41,006 nt of DNA from Bacteroidia bacterium (GCA_009929375.1 SAAO01000003.1:117128-158133), one strand, 5' to 3'. Positions 24,755 to 33,772 are shown, counted from the stretch's first letter. Notes: generated by a model from the letters alone, not told the origin. Made by a program: numbers and translations.

Positions 24755-26194
24755 TTACAACTTATAAAAATACTTCCAGTCTTTACGCGGTTCGGCTCCT
24801 TTCAAAAGCTTATTGGCAAGTTCGTTGTTGCTAAACTTCTTCGCTTTCGGATCGAATTTCAGTTTGGCATTCAACTGTTGCGCAATTACGCCCAAACAGA
24901 AAACCTGACTAAGCGGACCGGCCACTTCGAAGGGTGAACGTGCCTGCTCCTGACCTTTACAGGCCAACAGGAAGTTTTGAAAATGGTTTGAAGTGCTTTT
25001 GGGAACTTCAGGAAGTTTCGACGCCATTGCCTTTGCCTTGTCTTCCGGAATAATCGAAAGCGTACTTCCATGCGAGCCTCCTTTGAAAATCAAATCTTTG
25101 CTGTAGATAATTTTTCCGGGATTCAGTTTCGATGGCATAATTTGTCCACTGCTTGGAGGCGGAATATTCGGATCGAGCACCACATTGCCATACCCTTCGG
25201 GCACAGGCGGGAGATTATCCAGCCCGTCGTACCAGGTTACGTCGCAGGCAGGCATACCTTTTCGCTCCGGAAATTTGAATTCAATGGTCGACGAATACGG
25301 GAAAAAGAATTTATTGTGACCTTTGGCATAAAGCATATTGATTTCGGTTGGCAAACCAAGTTCCAGAAAACGGTGTGCAGTATCGAGAATATGCGCGCCC
25401 CAGTCGCCAAGCGCACCCATTCCGTAATCGTACCAGCAACGCCACTGACCATTTACATAATCCTTGTTGTAATCGCGAAATTGCTCAGTTCCGAGCCATG
25501 TATCCCAATCCATTGTAGGCGGAACAGGTTCAGCGCCGGGCATACTTTTCATATTCAGATCAAAACTGTGCCAGCGACGCGGATTATTCATGTGTGCCGT
25601 AATGGCCGTTACATCTTTTATTATTCCGGCCTCTTTCCACGCTTTAAACTGAAAATAATTGGCCTCTGAATGTCCCTGATTACCCATTTGTGTCACCACG
25701 CCATATTTTCGCGCAGCTTTTATCATCAATTCCACTTCGTTGAAAGTATGCGCCATTGGCTTTTCCACATACACATGTTTTCCGAGCGACATGGCCAGCA
25801 TGGTAGCAGGAAAGTGGCTAAAATCTGGCGTTCCAACAGATACGGCATCAATCTTCCCCTCCATCTTGTCGAACATATCTCTGAAATCGTGAAAACGCGA
25901 CGCATCGGGAAACTTATTCATAATTTCGAGCGTATGTTTTGCACCCATATCCACATCACACAAAGCTACGATATTACAGTGTCCTGTTTTATATAGCTCA
26001 TTAATAATATCAGCCCCGCGAAATCCAATACCAATACAAGCCAGATTTACTTTGTCAGTAGGAGCAATTTTACGTGACTTACGTCGTTTTGCCGATAACT
26101 CCTGAACGGGAAATGTTGTGAGTGCGGTACCAGCAGCAATAAGCGAAAGTTGTCGCAGAAAACTGCGACGGGAAGTTTTGGAATTTGAATCCAT
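24755..26194 (-). CDS. Tat-exported Gfo/Idh/MocA family oxidoreductase
   Basis: 479 aa NAD(P)-dependent sugar dehydrogenase. A Tat signal is evident (SRRSFLRQLSLIAAGTALTTF, residues 8-28), so the enzyme is folded with cofactor before export. The Rossmann loop is GIGFRG (55-60) and the family's EKP motif is at 144-146 (VYVEKPMAH). The C-terminal domain carries GGxxxDxGxH-like GALGDWGAHILD. Homologues oxidise the C3 hydroxyl of glycosides or act as glycoside-modifying enzymes. With the downstream DUF1080 hydrolase this fits an oxidise-then-cleave route for glycosides in the periplasm. First gene of the operon; -7 element at 26250-26257. Confidence 0.92.
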   Translation of the reverse strand: MDSNSKTSRRSFLRQLSLIAAGTALTTFPVQELSAKRRKSRKIAPTDKVNLACIGIGFRGADIINELYKTGHCNIVALCDVDMGAKHTLEIMNKFPDASRFHDFRDMFDKMEGKIDAVSVGTPDFSHFPATMLAMSLGKHVYVEKPMAHTFNEVELMIKAARKYGVVTQMGNQGHSEANYFQFKAWKEAGIIKDVTAITAHMNNPRRWHSFDLNMKSMPGAEPVPPTMDWDTWLGTEQFRDYNKDYVNGQWRCWYDYGMGALGDWGAHILDTAHRFLELGLPTEINMLYAKGHNKFFFPYSSTIEFKFPERKGMPACDVTWYDGLDNLPPVPEGYGNVVLDPNIPPPSSGQIMPSKLNPGKIIYSKDLIFKGGSHGSTLSIIPEDKAKAMASKLPEVPKSTSNHFQNFLLACKGQEQARSPFEVAGPLSQVFCLGVIAQQLNAKLKFDPKAKKFSNNELANKLLKGAEPRKDWKYFYKL

Positions 26195-26249
26195 AAGTAT
26201 CAGATATTTTGTGAATAATTCAGATCAGATATTTAAAATCATACAATGG

Positions 26250-26257
26250 CAAAGATA
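26250..26257 (-). promoter_or_regulatory. -7 promoter element for the Gfo/ApbE/DUF1080 operon
   Basis: TATCTTTG on the minus strand, exact consensus. A GTTTTA/TAAAAC inverted repeat lies about 25 bp upstream (26282-26295). The leader would be about 50 nt. Confidence 0.55.
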
Positions 26258-26423
26258 ATTATAATCTGCAACACCTCCTATGTTTTAGTTAAAACAAAAC
26301 ACAAATATTATATCAAAAAAGAATAAATTAATGATTCAAAGAATCAGACCTACTTTTAAATAAAGCTTAAAAACATAACAATCAGCGATTTAATTTATTT
26401 TCAGGATTATTATCGCAAAAACA

Positions 26424-26454
26424 TTTGCAAAATGGCAAAAAAGCATTACCTTTG
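26424..26454 (+). promoter_or_regulatory. Complete Bacteroidetes promoter for the initiator tRNA
   Basis: -33 TTTG (26424-26427), 19-bp spacer, -7 TACCTTTG (26447-26454). Both boxes and the spacing fit the consensus. Transcription would begin about 10 nt before the mature tRNA. Confidence 0.85.
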
Positions 26455-26468
26455 CAATCACAAAATAT

Positions 26469-26540
<72 letters not shown>

Positions 26541-26547
26541 CATTAGG

Positions 26548-26582
26548 AAAAGGATTGTGAAGGTTTCACAGTCCTTTTTTTT
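26548..26582 (+). terminator. Terminator after tRNA-fMet
   Basis: AAAAGGATTGTGAA and TTCACAGTCCTTTT pair over 14 positions (one G:T) and run into eight T. Confidence 0.88.
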
Positions 26583-26641
26583 GCATCAGGAAACTCAACC
26601 AACAACTGACCACATCCGATTTATATTAGCTGTAAAACATA

Positions 26642-26678
26642 GAAAAGGTTCAACCCACCGCTGTGGGAGAACCTTTTC
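26642..26678 (-). terminator. Terminator hairpin after amt
   Basis: GAAAAGGTTC/GAACCTTTTC (10 bp) with an inner CCAC/GTGG pair. The U-tract on the minus strand is short (TTTTC). 32 bp past the amt stop. Confidence 0.65.
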
Positions 26679-26710
26679 GCAACAATAAAACTAAAAAACA
26701 AACTGATTTC

Positions 26711-28039
26711 TCAGTTAAATCTCACCCTGACATCTGAGGCTTCTTCGCCATGTTGCGTCAGGTCGAGACCTTTTTCTTCCTGCTCAGCGCTTACACGCAT
26801 CGGCAGCATAAGGTCGGTAAGTTTGTACAGCAGGTACGAACCTCCGAAAGTAAATATACTTACAATTACTAAAGCCAGTAAATGATAAAGAAAAGTGGTT
26901 ATTCCACCATAAATCAAGCCCACATCTTTTGCAAAGACACCCGTAAGCAACATTCCCACTATACCACCTAATCCGTGACAAGGAAATACATCGAGCGTAT
27001 CGTCGATACTTGTGCGCGATTTAAGTCTTACAGCAATATAACTCACCAATGAAGCTACAAAACCAAAGAAAATACTCTGTCCTACGGTGACAAAACCTGC
27101 AGCAGGGGTTATAGCCACCAGTCCGACCACCGCACCGACTGCTGCACCTACAGCAGAGCGTTTTTTACCCGAAGCACTATCAATAAGCAACCATGTGAGC
27201 ATAGCCGTAGCCGAGGCAATATTGGTATTTACAAATGCCGTAACAGCCAAACCATCAGCTGCCAGTGCCGAGCCTGCATTAAATCCAAACCATCCAAACC
27301 AAAGCAAACCCGTACCCAGTAAAATATAGGGAATATTTGTTGGCTGCGTTTCTTTTACACCTTTTCTTCGTCCCAGAAATATCGCACCACTCAGAGCCGC
27401 AAATCCGGCAGAAATGTGCACTACAGTACCACCTGCAAAGTCGAGCACGCCCCATTTCCGGAGAAAACCCTCAGGATGCCAGGTCCAGTGCGCCAAAGGA
27501 GAATAAATAAAGAGCGAAAACAATACCAGAAAAAGCATCAGCGAAGAGAAGCGAACACGTTCGGCAAGACCGCCTGTAATAAGCGCAGGAGTGATGATGG
27601 CAAATTTTAGCTGAAACATTGCAAAAAGCGCAAATGGAATAGTCGCTGCAAAAGCATCATTCGGTTCAATACCTACATTTTTAAACATTGCGAAAGTAAG
27701 AGGATTACCAATAATACCACCAATACTATCACCAAAAGCAAGACTAAAACCCACCACTATCCATAATACGCTGATAATGCCCAGCGCCACAAAACTCTGA
27801 AGCAGCGTGGACACAAGGTTTTTATATCGTACCATACCTCCGTAGAAGAATGCAAGTCCCGGAGTCATAAGCAACACAAGTGCCGACGCCATAAGTAACC
27901 AGGCAGTATCGGCATGATTAATCTCAAGACCTGAAGGGATCAGATTTTGATGATTTACCGGCAAAAGGGATAAAATTGCAATAACAGCCAGCACTATAAA
28001 CGGAATTTTATACTTCCAGCTTACTTTTTCAGTTTTCAT
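26711..28039 (-). CDS. amt: Ammonium transporter (Amt/MEP/Rh family)
   Basis: 442 aa, about 11-12 membrane spans. Moves ammonium/ammonia across the inner membrane as a trimer. The conserved twin-histidine pore pair is His208 (GGTVVHISAG) and His355 (DVFPCHGLGG); LAFFYGGMVRYKN (about 62-74) and GLAERVRF are further signatures. An extra first hydrophobic helix (about 10-27) may be a signal sequence or extra span. The cytoplasmic tail is short (about 30 residues). No glnK/glnB gene is adjacent, unlike in many bacteria, so PII control, if any, comes from elsewhere. No -24/-12 sigma-54 promoter was found upstream although rpoN is nearby. Confidence 0.96.
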   Translation of the reverse strand: MKTEKVSWKYKIPFIVLAVIAILSLLPVNHQNLIPSGLEINHADTAWLLMASALVLLMTPGLAFFYGGMVRYKNLVSTLLQSFVALGIISVLWIVVGFSLAFGDSIGGIIGNPLTFAMFKNVGIEPNDAFAATIPFALFAMFQLKFAIITPALITGGLAERVRFSSLMLFLVLFSLFIYSPLAHWTWHPEGFLRKWGVLDFAGGTVVHISAGFAALSGAIFLGRRKGVKETQPTNIPYILLGTGLLWFGWFGFNAGSALAADGLAVTAFVNTNIASATAMLTWLLIDSASGKKRSAVGAAVGAVVGLVAITPAAGFVTVGQSIFFGFVASLVSYIAVRLKSRTSIDDTLDVFPCHGLGGIVGMLLTGVFAKDVGLIYGGITTFLYHLLALVIVSIFTFGGSYLLYKLTDLMLPMRVSAEQEEKGLDLTQHGEEASDVRVRFN

Positions 28040-28120
28040 TTTTCTAACAGATGATCAGTAATTCGTGTGTTTTTGAAACCAAATATAAAAAATAGGCTCC
28101 AATTTGTTTTATTTCGAATG

Positions 28121-28128
28121 CAAAGATA
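28121..28128 (-). promoter_or_regulatory. -7 promoter element for amt
   Basis: TATCTTTG on the minus strand, 82 bp before the amt ATG. A TTTG is present upstream (28144-28147 complement) but only 15 bp away, closer than the ideal 19-21. Confidence 0.5.
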
Positions 28129-28297
28129 TACATTATGCTTATTCAAACCTTCTTTTAGTGTCATAATGTTATCACAAAACGGAGCCTTATTTCATAATAA
28201 AGCAAAAATCACAAGATAAATATCACATCGAAACATATATCTAACAAAAAGTATCAATGTGACAATTTCACTCCACCATATTTTATTGAAATGTCAC

Positions 28298-28329
28298 AAA
28301 AAAAGGCTGCCCACATTTGCCGGACAGCC
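28298..28329 (-). terminator. Rho-independent terminator after the M6 protease
   Basis: GGCTGTCC and GGGCAGCC (minus strand) form a stem of 8 with one mismatch, loop 9 nt, followed by seven T. Confidence 0.88.
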
Positions 28330-28351
28330 AGATTCAATAAAAAAAATCGAT

Positions 28352-30631
28352 TTAGTTTCCCGTTCCCGAAAGTTGTATCACTTTTGCAGGATTAAGTCCA
28401 CCACCTGAAATTGTAAGTGTCGCAGTGTGATTACCTGTACTTGTGGGTTTGTAAACAATATTGATGTTTGTTCCACTTACAGCATTTGCATTTTCTTTCA
28501 AAACCGACGAAGCTGACACTGTAAACATTGATGCATTAGCTCCGGAAACAGTAAGCGTCAAACTTCCTGAAAGATCAGTGGTTTTTACATTCAGAACTTT
28601 GGTATTAGTACTATTCAGTTTTGTCGGACTAAAGATCAAATCAGCACCTACAATCCCCACAGCTACATAAGGCGCACCGGGAACAAAGGGAGCAGTGGAA
28701 ACTCCTGCCAGCAAAATAGATTTCGTTGCGACTCCGGCAGATGAAAATATAAGTTCTGAACTGTGAGTTCCTGCGTTTGCTGGATTGTAACGAATCTGAA
28801 GCGTTTCGTTTACATTACCCGACACAGGAGCTATAACCAAAATCTTCGACCATTCAGAAGCTGTGGATAGTTTCATTTCAAAATGATCGTTATTGCTAAA
28901 GTTTATTGAAATATCGTTTGTAAGCATCACACCCGAAACTGCAACCGACTGAATAGCCGATGGAGTTCCCGTCACCGTTCCAAAATTATTTACCGATCCG
29001 GTAATGGTTATTCCGGGCTGTGGCGTACCACCCATAAGTTTAAAGCTCATGCTTTCGGTATTTTTGACGATATCTGTTATTTCACGGTTAATGTTTGTGC
29101 CCGACCATGTAGTGGGCGTGAACGAACCTGAAGTAAAAGCAGTTCCGGGAGTAGAAGTCGAACCACTTAAAGGCTGCAGATACACCCTCATATGCGATGC
29201 CGAAGTCTGGCTTGTACCTGTATAATTGTTTGGTGAATTATCGTCCCACGCAGCCTGATTATAATCAATATGCCAGATCAGCAATCCTTCTTTTGGCAAA
29301 TAATAATCCCAACCTGTTTTTTTACGATACTCCAGCATGAAAAACTCTTTGGGATTCGGATTATTACCAATCAGATTGTGGTTAGTTGCCGAAAGCAGAT
29401 ACGACTGCTGAGCTGTACTTGCTGGAGGTGTTGTTCCCTGATAAAGTGGTAAAAGTGTATTATCCGAAGGAGTATTAATCTGCTGTGGAGTTAACCAACC
29501 CAGAAAAAATCTATCGTATGATGAATAAACCGGAGGCGTGCGTCCCTGATTAAGATATCCTCCGGCATCCATAATACTCCAGTTATTTAAAGTGTTTTTA
29601 TCTTCTCCTGTATGATAATAGTCAGGCAAACCAAGCACATGACCAAACTCATGACAAAACGTTCCTATTCCACACATTGTCGAACCCGACAAGCCCTTCA
29701 GTTCGGAAGTACAGGCATAATCAAAAATCCTCTTTCCGTCAAAAGTCACCTGAGCAACTGTTCCATCATAAGTATATTCCGAAGCCGATTCCTGACTGGT
29801 ATAAACCACCCAGCGATGTGGCCAGATGGTATTCAATTCAGCGCCTTCAGCTTCATTAAAACCTGCATAATACACAAATACGTTATCCACTACACCATCA
29901 TTATCGGTATCGTACTGTGTAAAATCAACCCCTTCAGCATCAGCTTTTGCACAGGCATCCACCACCATGCCAGCAGGATCCACATCCGAATCACCCACAT
30001 TCGCACCATAAGCAGCCATGGTTTTAGGAAGGTCAAAAGGGCCAACCACATCGAACTGAGGCGCAAATTGTCCGTACGACGATGCCATAAAATAATCTTT
30101 AGCCGAACCTGTAGCACCATTTGCACTGTAACCGGGCTGATTCAGAAGATTCGTAAATGCATTCTTAGTATCCGGAACCACGAAAGTCTTATCGCTGAAA
30201 TTCACTAAAATTACCAGCGTTTTAGGGGCACCTGTAAGCGGAAATCCAGCCTGTATCGCATTCATAACTTTTGAACGCGGATTTGCTACCATATCTGCTT
30301 TCTGACGCTGAATTACATTTGTGTTCGTCTCACGTATACTTTCAAGCAAAGTAATTTCGCGTGCAGTGCGGGCCGATACATTTCGGGCAATCACTTCCTC
30401 GGTTGTTATCGCAGAGTAGACAAAGTAACCACGTGCGTTTTTACGTAATAAATAGCCATCTTCGGTAGTATAAAACCGGTGAAATTCATCACCATTGAGT
30501 TTTACGGTAATCATTTTTCCATCAGGCTGCTTCATTTCCACAGGAAACGGATATGCCTTTATAGCCTGCATCTGTATTGGCATTGCCAACAGAAGCACAA
30601 GCACAGCAAGAGATATAATCTTTCTACTCAT
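28352..30631 (-). CDS. Secreted M6-family zinc metalloprotease with C-terminal Ig-like repeats
   Basis: 759 aa. A signal peptide (about 1-22) precedes a propeptide-like region with GDEFHRFYTTEDGYLL, common in secreted M6 (immune-inhibitor-A type) proteases. The catalytic motif is HEFGH (327-331) followed by the Met-turn region SIMDAGGYL. DTDNDGVVDN (241-250) looks like a calcium loop. After about residue 540 there are two beta-sandwich repeats of the choice-of-anchor/ASH kind (SVNNFGTVTGTPSAIQSVAV...; SGTNINIVYKPTSTGNHTATLTI), ending GTGN. I see no typical T9SS C-terminal domain or lipobox, so final location (periplasm or medium) is open. Confidence 0.9.
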   Translation of the reverse strand: MSRKIISLAVLVLLLAMPIQMQAIKAYPFPVEMKQPDGKMITVKLNGDEFHRFYTTEDGYLLRKNARGYFVYSAITTEEVIARNVSARTAREITLLESIRETNTNVIQRQKADMVANPRSKVMNAIQAGFPLTGAPKTLVILVNFSDKTFVVPDTKNAFTNLLNQPGYSANGATGSAKDYFMASSYGQFAPQFDVVGPFDLPKTMAAYGANVGDSDVDPAGMVVDACAKADAEGVDFTQYDTDNDGVVDNVFVYYAGFNEAEGAELNTIWPHRWVVYTSQESASEYTYDGTVAQVTFDGKRIFDYACTSELKGLSGSTMCGIGTFCHEFGHVLGLPDYYHTGEDKNTLNNWSIMDAGGYLNQGRTPPVYSSYDRFFLGWLTPQQINTPSDNTLLPLYQGTTPPASTAQQSYLLSATNHNLIGNNPNPKEFFMLEYRKKTGWDYYLPKEGLLIWHIDYNQAAWDDNSPNNYTGTSQTSASHMRVYLQPLSGSTSTPGTAFTSGSFTPTTWSGTNINREITDIVKNTESMSFKLMGGTPQPGITITGSVNNFGTVTGTPSAIQSVAVSGVMLTNDISINFSNNDHFEMKLSTASEWSKILVIAPVSGNVNETLQIRYNPANAGTHSSELIFSSAGVATKSILLAGVSTAPFVPGAPYVAVGIVGADLIFSPTKLNSTNTKVLNVKTTDLSGSLTLTVSGANASMFTVSASSVLKENANAVSGTNINIVYKPTSTGNHTATLTISGGGLNPAKVIQLSGTGN

Positions 30632-30744
30632 ATATTATCAGTTTTTATTAACAGAGGCAGCAAATTTAATCATTAATACCCCAGTACACAAACATCGCCG
30701 AAGCTTTAACCAATTTGAAATCATTTTTAATTAAAATAATGTGA

Positions 30745-30752
30745 CAAAATTA
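30745..30752 (-). promoter_or_regulatory. -7 promoter element for the M6 protease
   Basis: TAATTTTG on the minus strand, exact TAnnTTTG match. It implies a leader of about 110 nt. Confidence 0.45.
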
Positions 30753-30964
30753 CAGTCCGGATACAAAACATGAAACAATGTTCATTTGTTTGATCCTCAA
30801 ATATTTTATTCAATTTTCAGCGGGAAACATATTTTTGAAAATGAAATAATGTCACTAACAATCAACACTATAACGACAATTTGTCCACAAAACAGCATTG
30901 GTATTGAGTTTGCAATATGCAGGTCAGAAACACAAAAAACATAATGTATAACTATAAAAATTTT

Positions 30965-30969
30965 GGAGG
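30965..30969 (+). promoter_or_regulatory. Strong Shine-Dalgarno site of hsp20
   Basis: GGAGG, 8 nt before ATG 30978. Such a strong SD is rare in this phylum and in this window. It fixes the hsp20 start: a longer frame beginning TTG at 30963 would read through the SD itself. Confidence 0.85.
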
Positions 30970-30977
30970 ACAAAACT

Positions 30978-31415
30978 ATGTTAGTATTAAGAAATTCAAA
31001 TCAGGTTCCATCGTTGTTCGATCGTTTTTTTGATGGTGATTTATTCGATTGGTCAAACCGCAATTTTTCAAACACCAACACTACAATACCATCAGTAAAT
31101 ATAAAGGAAAATTCCGATGCTTTTACTGTGGAAGTAGCTGCTCCGGGTTTCGAAAAAGGCGATTTTAAAATTGAACTCAATCTGAACACACTTTCGATTT
31201 CGTCGGAAAAGAAAGTGGAAAATGAAACCAGAGAAGGCGAAGTGTTTACAAAACGAGAATTCAGCTATCAGTCGTTCAGCCGTTCGTTTACGCTGCCTCA
31301 GATTGCCGATGGCGATCGCATCGAAGCCAACTATCAGAATGGCATTCTCACTGTGCTGATTCCCAAACGCGAAGAAGCCAAACCAAAACCAGCGAGAATG
31401 ATTGAGATTAATTAA
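30978..31415 (+). CDS. Small heat-shock protein (Hsp20/alpha-crystallin family)
   Basis: 145 aa ATP-independent chaperone that binds unfolding proteins in the cytoplasm. The alpha-crystallin domain spans about 35-140: VNIKENSDAFTVEVAAPGFE, REFSYQSFSRSFTLP, and the GILTVLIPK beta-9/10 strand with the I-x-V/I-type motif. The last residues (ARMIEIN) carry the C-terminal I-x-I anchor. The start at ATG 30978 is set by a GGAGG site. Monocistronic, with a strong terminator right after. High expression under stress is likely given the strong SD. Confidence 0.95.
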   Translation: MLVLRNSNQVPSLFDRFFDGDLFDWSNRNFSNTNTTIPSVNIKENSDAFTVEVAAPGFEKGDFKIELNLNTLSISSEKKVENETREGEVFTKREFSYQSFSRSFTLPQIADGDRIEANYQNGILTVLIPKREEAKPKPARMIEIN

Positions 31416-31442
31416 AAATTAATCGTAAAGTGTCAATCAAAT

Positions 31443-31489
31443 AAGTGCGTTGATGAGAAATGGACTCAGAACTCATCAACGCACTTTTT
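31443..31489 (+). terminator. Rho-independent terminator after hsp20
   Basis: A perfect 15-bp stem (AAGTGCGTTGATGAG / CTCATCAACGCACTT) with a 14-nt loop, followed by T. It separates hsp20 from thioredoxin. Confidence 0.9.
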
Positions 31490-31543
31490 ATATTTTGAAA
31501 ACTCTCTCCGTTTAATTTACGTTTAATACAAATAAAACACAAT

Positions 31544-31840
31544 ATGGAAACATTTCAACAAATAATAAATGGCGAAAAGCCTGTGCTGATCGACTTTTAC
31601 GCCACATGGTGTGGCCCCTGCAAAGCCATGAGCCCCATAGTGGAACAAATTGGCAAAGAAATGCAGGGACAGGCGCGCATACTCAAAATTGATGTGGATA
31701 AAAATCAGGCGGTAGCCGCTCAGTATCAGATTCAGGCGGTGCCCACTTTTATGATATTCAAAAAAGGGGAAATGGTATGGCGACAGCCCGGTGGCGCCGA
31801 CAAAATGACGATTATGAATCAATTGCGGAAATTCATTTGA
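31544..31840 (+). CDS. Thioredoxin
   Basis: 98 aa cytoplasmic dithiol reductase. The active site is Trp22-Cys-Gly-Pro-Cys26 (ATWCGPCKAMSP), the buried Asp is in LIDFYA, the cis-Pro in AVPTF (about 67) and the C-terminal GG in PGGADK. It is short at the N-terminus compared with E. coli TrxA (109 aa), lacking the first strand, but the fold core is complete. No thioredoxin reductase lies next to it. No clear promoter in the 54 bp after the hsp20 terminator. I leave the gene symbol open because several trx paralogues are usual. Confidence 0.93.
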   Translation: METFQQIINGEKPVLIDFYATWCGPCKAMSPIVEQIGKEMQGQARILKIDVDKNQAVAAQYQIQAVPTFMIFKKGEMVWRQPGGADKMTIMNQLRKFI

Positions 31841-31897
31841 TTTACAGATTATTGCTTCCCCGGATTACTTAAACTGACTTTGGTTTTAATTGTAAAA

Positions 31898-31928
31898 ATT
31901 GGAACTATCGTCAGTTTTATTATTTTTG
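31898..31928 (+). promoter_or_regulatory. Promoter of the first TonB receptor
   Basis: -33 ATTG (31898-31901), 19-bp spacer, -7 TATTTTTG (31921-31928). The predicted start (near 31933) excludes the upstream in-frame Met codons and supports ATG 31955. Confidence 0.7.
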
Positions 31929-31954
31929 TGCCACAAAAAATTAATCATACGCAA

Positions 31955-33772
31955 ATGAAAATCATCAAAATATCCATTTTCTTTCTCGTTATTGTTTTTT
32001 CAATAAACATTATCACAGCTCAAAACAACATTTCCGACAGCATACGCCTTTCGGAAGTAGTGGTAACAGGCAGTAAAACCGAAATCTCGCGAAAACTTGT
32101 TCCGCTTTCGGTTTCTCAAATCAGCCGGAGCGATATTGAAAACAGCGGTCAGATTAATGTTCTCACAACTCTCAGTGGCTTTGTTCCGGGCTTTTTTGTC
32201 ACCGAAAGAAGTCTGCTTGGTTTTGGCGTGGGCACAGGTGGTTCGGGCGCTATTACCATGCGCGGGATAAGCTCGCAACCCAACTCAAGTGTACTTGTGC
32301 TTATCGATGGTCATCCGCAGTATCAGGGCATTTTCGGTCATCCACTGCCCGATGCGTATGTGGCTTCGGATGTGGAAAAAGTGGAAGTTATTCGTGGCCC
32401 TGCATCCATTCTTTATGGTTCGAATGCCATGAGCGGCGTGATTAATATGATTACCAAAAAGCAAAAAGAAGATGGTGTGAAACTGAATCTTGGTGCTTCG
32501 TACGGTTCGTACAACACTCAAAAATATCACGGAACCATTGGTTACAAAAAACACAAATGGAACATGTTTGCCTCAGCCAACCACGACCGCACTGATGGTT
32601 TTCGTGAAAATACCGACTTTAAAATTTCGAACGGATATCTGAAAACCGGTTACGAAATCAACAAAAACCTCAGCCTTCAGGCCGATGCCAGTATTGCCAA
32701 ATACGATGCCAACGACAACGGGCCACTACATGCTCCGGCTGCTTTCGGCATTGATATTATGCGTGGAAAAGCTGCACTCTCGCTCGACAATAAGTTCGAA
32801 AAGGTAAATGGCTCACTCAAAATTTATCACAACTTTGGCGAACATATTCTTTCGGATGGATTCCAAAGCACCGACCGCAACAGTGGCATTATGCTGTACG
32901 AAACCTTTAAACTCTGGAATGGAAATTCGCTGACTGCCGGCACCGATCTGAAACAATACGGAGGAAAAGCCAATCGCGGTGCAGCTGCCAATCGGCTCAA
33001 AACAGTGAATGAAATAGCACTCTACGCCTACACTTCGCAGCAGCTTTTGCAAAAACTGAATATCAATGCCGGGTTGCGCCTTGAAAACAATTCGGTGTAC
33101 GGATCGGAACTGATTCCAATGCTGGGAATTTCGTACATACAAAATGCACATACATCGTTTAAAGCATCAGCTTCGAAAGGTTTCCGCAGCCCGACAGTGA
33201 TGGAAATGTATCTTTATGCCCCCAACGACAGTCTGAAGCCCGAGCGTATGATGAATTACGAAATCAGCTGGCTGCAAAGTCTGTTCAACAATAAACTACA
33301 ATTCGAACTCACAGCATTTTGGGTAGAAGGCGAAAACCTGATTCAGATAGTGCCTCCGGTAGTTACAATGCGACAAAATGCAGGCACATTCAGCAACAAA
33401 GGCATTGAGCTTTCGGTAAAATATGAAATCACTAAGAATTTCCGCTTACAGGGGAACTACAGTTTTACCGATATCGAAAAACCTGTGCTTGCAGCTCCGC
33501 GCCATCAGGCTAATCTGAGCGTCAATTATACATACAAAATACTGAATTTCAATATCTCCGGACAATACATTGATGGACTTTACACCCGTATAAATCCCGC
33601 ACCGGTAACCGAAAGTTATCTGTTGCTGAATGCCCGTGTAGCAGCTCAGGTATTACCACAGTTGAATATTTTTGTAATGGGCAGCAATCTGCTTAATCAG
33701 AAATACGAAATCAATTATGGATACCCCATGCCCGGAACTTATGTAAATGCGGGAGTGAATGTAAAGATTTGA
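31955..33772 (+). CDS. TonB-dependent outer-membrane receptor (CirA/BtuB-like)
   Basis: 605 aa. A signal peptide (MKIIKISIFFLVIVFSINII, cleavage after TA) leads into a TonB-box-like stretch and plug domain (SEVVVTGSKTEISRKLVPLS; VEVIRGPASILYGSNAMSGV; the usual RGxxSxLYGxxAxxGVI). The rest is a 22-strand barrel ending NAGVNVKI with an aromatic/hydrophobic C-terminus. There is no carboxypeptidase-like domain and no SusD partner, so it is more like siderophore or cobalamin receptors than glycan SusC. A frame open from 31880 exists, but promoter and signal peptide support ATG 31955. The ligand is unknown. Confidence 0.92.
   Translation: MKIIKISIFFLVIVFSINIITAQNNISDSIRLSEVVVTGSKTEISRKLVPLSVSQISRSDIENSGQINVLTTLSGFVPGFFVTERSLLGFGVGTGGSGAITMRGISSQPNSSVLVLIDGHPQYQGIFGHPLPDAYVASDVEKVEVIRGPASILYGSNAMSGVINMITKKQKEDGVKLNLGASYGSYNTQKYHGTIGYKKHKWNMFASANHDRTDGFRENTDFKISNGYLKTGYEINKNLSLQADASIAKYDANDNGPLHAPAAFGIDIMRGKAALSLDNKFEKVNGSLKIYHNFGEHILSDGFQSTDRNSGIMLYETFKLWNGNSLTAGTDLKQYGGKANRGAAANRLKTVNEIALYAYTSQQLLQKLNINAGLRLENNSVYGSELIPMLGISYIQNAHTSFKASASKGFRSPTVMEMYLYAPNDSLKPERMMNYEISWLQSLFNNKLQFELTAFWVEGENLIQIVPPVVTMRQNAGTFSNKGIELSVKYEITKNFRLQGNYSFTDIEKPVLAAPRHQANLSVNYTYKILNFNISGQYIDGLYTRINPAPVTESYLLLNARVAAQVLPQLNIFVMGSNLLNQKYEINYGYPMPGTYVNAGVNVKI

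Larger units (their letters stand above)
28040..28351. other. Intergenic region between amt and the M6 protease
   Basis: 312 bp, AT-rich. It holds the amt -7 element (28121-28128) and the terminator of the M6 protease (28298-28329). The middle 160 bp shows no ORF or structure I recognise. Confidence 0.6.
30632..30977. other. Divergent intergenic region between the M6 protease and hsp20
   Basis: 346 bp, strongly AT-rich. It contains the protease -7 element (30745-30752) and the hsp20 ribosome-binding site. No standard TAnnTTTG element serves hsp20, which may use a heat-shock promoter I cannot identify. Confidence 0.55.

Noticed and set aside
28040-28160. Sigma-54 promoter upstream of amt
   Set aside because: A TTGCA-like word occurs, but no GG-containing -24 box sits at the right distance; a standard -7 element is present instead.
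28352-28500. Type IX secretion C-terminal domain on the M6 protease
   Set aside because: The C-terminus ends in an ASH/choice-of-anchor-like strand (VIQLSGTGN) and lacks the usual T9SS sorting pattern.
30835-30856. ATGAAATAATGTC, 13 nt identical to part of the right arm of the 39.2-kb foldback element
   Set aside because: There is no inverted partner or terminal motif nearby; in AT-rich intergenic DNA a 13-nt match can be chance.
31880-31954. 25-residue N-terminal extension of the first TonB receptor
   Set aside because: The promoter maps inside it and the signal peptide begins at ATG 31955.
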